A stretch of DNA of 58,994 nucleotides, from positions 1 through 58,994 of the forward strand of contig JBAWZF010000017.1 of NCBI GenBank assembly GCA_037143175.1, in the 5' to 3' direction. The translations under genes were made by a program, and so were the position numbers. This document shows positions 56,535 to 58,994 of this stretch, one piece after another (position 1 is the stretch's first letter; every line of letters starts with the position of its first letter). Under the pieces are notes generated by a model. The model did not search any database and was not told the origin of the DNA. It saw nothing but the letters and a program-made list of their open reading frames with translations. The stretch comes from a bacterium (GTDB lineage Bacteria > Verrucomicrobiota > Kiritimatiellia > CAIKKV01 > CAITUY01).

Positions 56535-58877
56535 TCAAGAGGCTATAGGCTTGGGATGTAAGGCCACCTGAAGATCTTCTACTATCGGGGAAGTGGAGAC
56601 GTTTTTATTGAGACCGAGCCGTTCCGTAACGGCTTTGATACTTCCCATTTCCATGACTTCATCAGCCAGTTGGCAAGTTTCTGTAAAGCAGAGGTTGTTG
56701 ATGAAGGCTTGCACTTTCGGAATCCGCCGTGGATCCATGCTGAAGGTTCTGAGACCTAGCCCGATTAAGATGGGCAGGACATTTTGATCAGTAGCCATAT
56801 CTCCGCATAGTGAGACCGGTTTGCCGTGGGCAAGGGCCCCATTGATGACACGCATGATGGATCGAAGCACGGCAGGGTGATGAGAGACATAAAGATCCGC
56901 AATGCGCTCGTTCGTGCGATCCACGGCGAGGGTGTATTGGATCAGATCATTGCTGCCAATGCAGAGGAAGTCAGCTTCCCTGGCAAGATCGCTGGCAAGC
57001 TCAACTGCCGCAGGGAGTTCAATCATAACCCCAAGTCGCGGGTTATCGTTACAGGGAATGTGTTCAGCTTTTAAAAGCTGCATACATTCTTCCGTAATGT
57101 CGCGGGCATTCCGGAAATCGTCAAGCGAGGCAATCAGCGGAAACATGATATTTAAAGACCGGTCGGCGCCGGCGTGAAGCATGGCGCGCAACTGTTGCAT
57201 GAACATGTCCTTGTTTCTTAGGGAAAAACGGATGGCGCGCAGACCCAGCGCCGGGTTGGCTTCTACGTTTCCGGAATAGTAGGTCAGTAATTTGTCGCCC
57301 CCGACATCGAGGGTACGGAGGATGACCTCCTGCTCTGGCATGGATTCAATGATTCGCTGATAGACCCTGTATTGTTCTTCTTCCGTGGGAACGTCATTCC
57401 GGATAATAAACGGGAATTCGCTCCGGTAGAGGCCAATACCTTCCGCCTTCATACGCTGGGCTGTGGGAAGTTCACTCAGTAAATTGATGTTGGCCATCAG
57501 GCGGATGCGGCGACCGTCTTTCGTCGAAGTTGTGGCATGCGTGGGTAATTCCAGCGAGGTATCCTTGCGGCTTTCCAATAAGGCATGATAATGGGCGAGG
57601 ATATCCATCGAAGGGTTGATCATGATATTACCCTGATCCGCGTCTAGGATAATCGTGGTGTCGGCTCCGCGCTCGGATTCCGCCAGGGGGGGCTCTTTAA
57701 GAATCACCATGGGGATTCGCAGAGTACGAGCCAGGACGGAAACGTGCGTGGTGACTCCGCCACCAATCAGGATGATTCCTTCGGCGCGCTGCGCGGAGAG
57801 CTTCAGTAGATCGGAGGGCAGTAAATTTACAGCCAGTGCAATTTTGCCACGATAATCCACAGGGTCGGATGTGCGCATTCGTAGATTGGACATCAGGCGT
57901 ATACTGACATCCCTGACATCATGAACTTTTTCCTGGAGCGAGAGACTGGTGCTTTTTTCAAAGAGTCTCAGGTAATTTTCGACCACTTCCCGAATGGCCT
58001 GTTCAGGGGCTGTCCCTTTACGAATATTCTTCAGCATGACGCCCGAAAACTCTTCATCTTTCAGGATCAGGATGTGAGCATCGAAAATCAAGGATGCGAT
58101 GTCCGCCATGCGCTCACTGAGTTGACGTTGTAATTGGGCCAGCTGCTCCTCTGTTTGGCGGATTGCCCGGAGAAAATCTTCCTCGGTAAAAGGGCCTGAG
58201 GATTCGTTTGGAGCAGGTTCCCATTCGTGATCGATACCGGATAATTTAAGGGCGTGCCCGATGGCAATACCTTCGCAAGCGGAGACACCTCGCACAAAAC
58301 GCGGGGTGCCAGCCAGGATTCGCGGTGTTTCCGGACTGGGCTTTACGCCTTTATTCTGATCATGAAGACTCATGAGCATCTTGGCGTTTTCGATGGTGCT
58401 GGCGAGCTGGGCGGCAATGGCCCGGAAGGCCTTGACGTCATTGTCCGTGAAGTAATTAGGCTGCGGATCCTGAACAACGAGCACGCCGACTTTCCGGTTT
58501 CCATGGAGAATGGGAACCGCCAGAAAAGCTTGGTATTGATCCTCGTGAAGATTGGGGATGTATTTATAGTTAGGATTCTGTGCGACCCGGCCTTCCCGGA
58601 TGGCGCGTAATTCCTTCATGGCCATGCCGGTGATTCCCTCGCCTAATTTAACGCGAAGTTTGCCAACAAACTCGGGATTGAGCCCCTGGTTGGCCGTGAG
58701 GATGAGTTCCTGGCTGTCTTCATCATAAAGATAAACGGAACAGGCCGCCGCTTTCATGTGGTAAGCGACAAGGCTGACGACTTTTTGCAAAAAGCCCGTT
58801 AGACCGGCCTGACTTTCGAACAGACTGGTTAATTCCCCGACGTTGCAAATTAATTCAACTGTATCTTTTTGTGCCAT
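56535..58877 (-). CDS. ptsP: GAF-domain phosphoenolpyruvate-protein phosphotransferase (PtsP)
   Basis: A 780-residue enzyme. It has an N-terminal GAF sensor (about 15-165, with AVPILHGNRKVGVLVVQDP), then an EI N-terminal domain from about 195 (FVRGVSACEGIAIGHAL), the phospho-His swivelling segment GGGVTTHVSVLARTLRIPMV with the active His at 378, and a PEP-binding TIM barrel with GLYRSEFPFI, ILRTLDVGGDK, GLRAIRFSL and LCIGSNDLIQYTLAVDR. This is the EI-Ntr of the nitrogen PTS, which phosphorylates an NPr/HPr partner. The N-terminal GAF may bind glutamine or 2-oxoglutarate. No npr, ptsH or ptsN gene is in the window. A Cys near residue 702 (SLCGDMATD) matches the catalytic acid. Confidence 0.94.
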   Translation of the reverse strand: MAQKDTVELICNVGELTSLFESQAGLTGFLQKVVSLVAYHMKAAACSVYLYDEDSQELILTANQGLNPEFVGKLRVKLGEGITGMAMKELRAIREGRVAQNPNYKYIPNLHEDQYQAFLAVPILHGNRKVGVLVVQDPQPNYFTDNDVKAFRAIAAQLASTIENAKMLMSLHDQNKGVKPSPETPRILAGTPRFVRGVSACEGIAIGHALKLSGIDHEWEPAPNESSGPFTEEDFLRAIRQTEEQLAQLQRQLSERMADIASLIFDAHILILKDEEFSGVMLKNIRKGTAPEQAIREVVENYLRLFEKSTSLSLQEKVHDVRDVSIRLMSNLRMRTSDPVDYRGKIALAVNLLPSDLLKLSAQRAEGIILIGGGVTTHVSVLARTLRIPMVILKEPPLAESERGADTTIILDADQGNIMINPSMDILAHYHALLESRKDTSLELPTHATTSTKDGRRIRLMANINLLSELPTAQRMKAEGIGLYRSEFPFIIRNDVPTEEEQYRVYQRIIESMPEQEVILRTLDVGGDKLLTYYSGNVEANPALGLRAIRFSLRNKDMFMQQLRAMLHAGADRSLNIMFPLIASLDDFRNARDITEECMQLLKAEHIPCNDNPRLGVMIELPAAVELASDLAREADFLCIGSNDLIQYTLAVDRTNERIADLYVSHHPAVLRSIMRVINGALAHGKPVSLCGDMATDQNVLPILIGLGLRTFSMDPRRIPKVQAFINNLCFTETCQLADEVMEMGSIKAVTERLGLNKNVSTSPIVEDLQVALHPKPIAS

Positions 58878-58994
58878 AACCTAACCTCTAAAGGGACATT
58901 AATCCGAGTTCTTGTTGGTGTCAAGAAGGGCTGGGTCATTTCTGCGATTCAGACACTGGGGAGGGGCCGACCGGGTTCTGCCCCCTCGGCCCAG

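Noticed and set aside
58878-58994. Start of a further gene at the right edge
   Set aside because: Only the leader of ptsP and a GC-rich stretch are visible; no frame or site can be supported.

Overview
The window looks like a chromosomal segment of a Gram-negative bacterium, most likely from the PVC superphylum (Verrucomicrobiota, Kiritimatiellota or Lentisphaerota). This is inferred from a PEP-CTERM exported protein, exported proteases with the C-terminal beta-sandwich and calcium-repeat tails usual in those phyla, an inverse-autotransporter barrel joined to a long beta-helix, and a very small Lys/Arg-rich protein of a type I associate with them. No rRNA or other phylogenetic marker is present, so the phylum call is tentative.

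Layout. 1-7900: toxin-antitoxin and duplication zone, with a MNT/HEPN pair, a HigB/HigA-type pair, a decayed 3' copy of comEC, an S8 protease plus PEP-CTERM cassette bracketed by direct repeats, a second decayed antitoxin, and the long comEC copy. 7951-13294: leftward operon argJ-argB-argD-argG-thiD. 13544-14468: unknown protein, tRNA-Cys and a 36-residue basic protein. 14670-24055: rightward group with ParA, a ParB-like/transmembrane/OmpA fusion, a gingipain-like C25 peptidase, an inverse autotransporter and a small secreted repeat protein. 24067-26424: NarL-type regulator with its kinase, divergent from a second NarL-like regulator. 26583-33436: Yip1-like membrane protein and a TolC/adaptor/RND efflux operon. 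33492-41405: DUF116 protein, ispH, gpsA, plsY and the conserved rpmH-rnpA-yidD-yidC block. 41488-51236: a pyrC-aroK fusion, a HAD phosphatase and a surface polysaccharide group (deacetylase, GT4, flippase, GT-C-like protein). 51244-58877: AI-2E-family permease, phosphofructokinase, ECF-type T and A subunits, a CsgG-like lipid-free secreted protein and GAF-PtsP.

Two themes stand out. First, ParA is followed by an unusual protein in which a ParB-type nucleotide-binding domain, lacking the DNA-binding part, is joined through one membrane helix to an OmpA/MotB peptidoglycan-binding domain. This architecture would physically connect a ParA gradient to the cell wall. Second, short repeats of several families sit not only between genes but inside them. 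A 69-bp palindrome is in frame in comEC, and the decayed paralogue in the same window lacks it. A larger palindrome is in frame in a GT-C-like protein. Simple A-type repeats are in frame in an RND pump and form the linker of the pyrC-aroK fusion. Repeats also supply the last codons or stop of yidC, a response regulator and a flippase. A REP-associated (Y1) transposase relic lies beside another palindrome.
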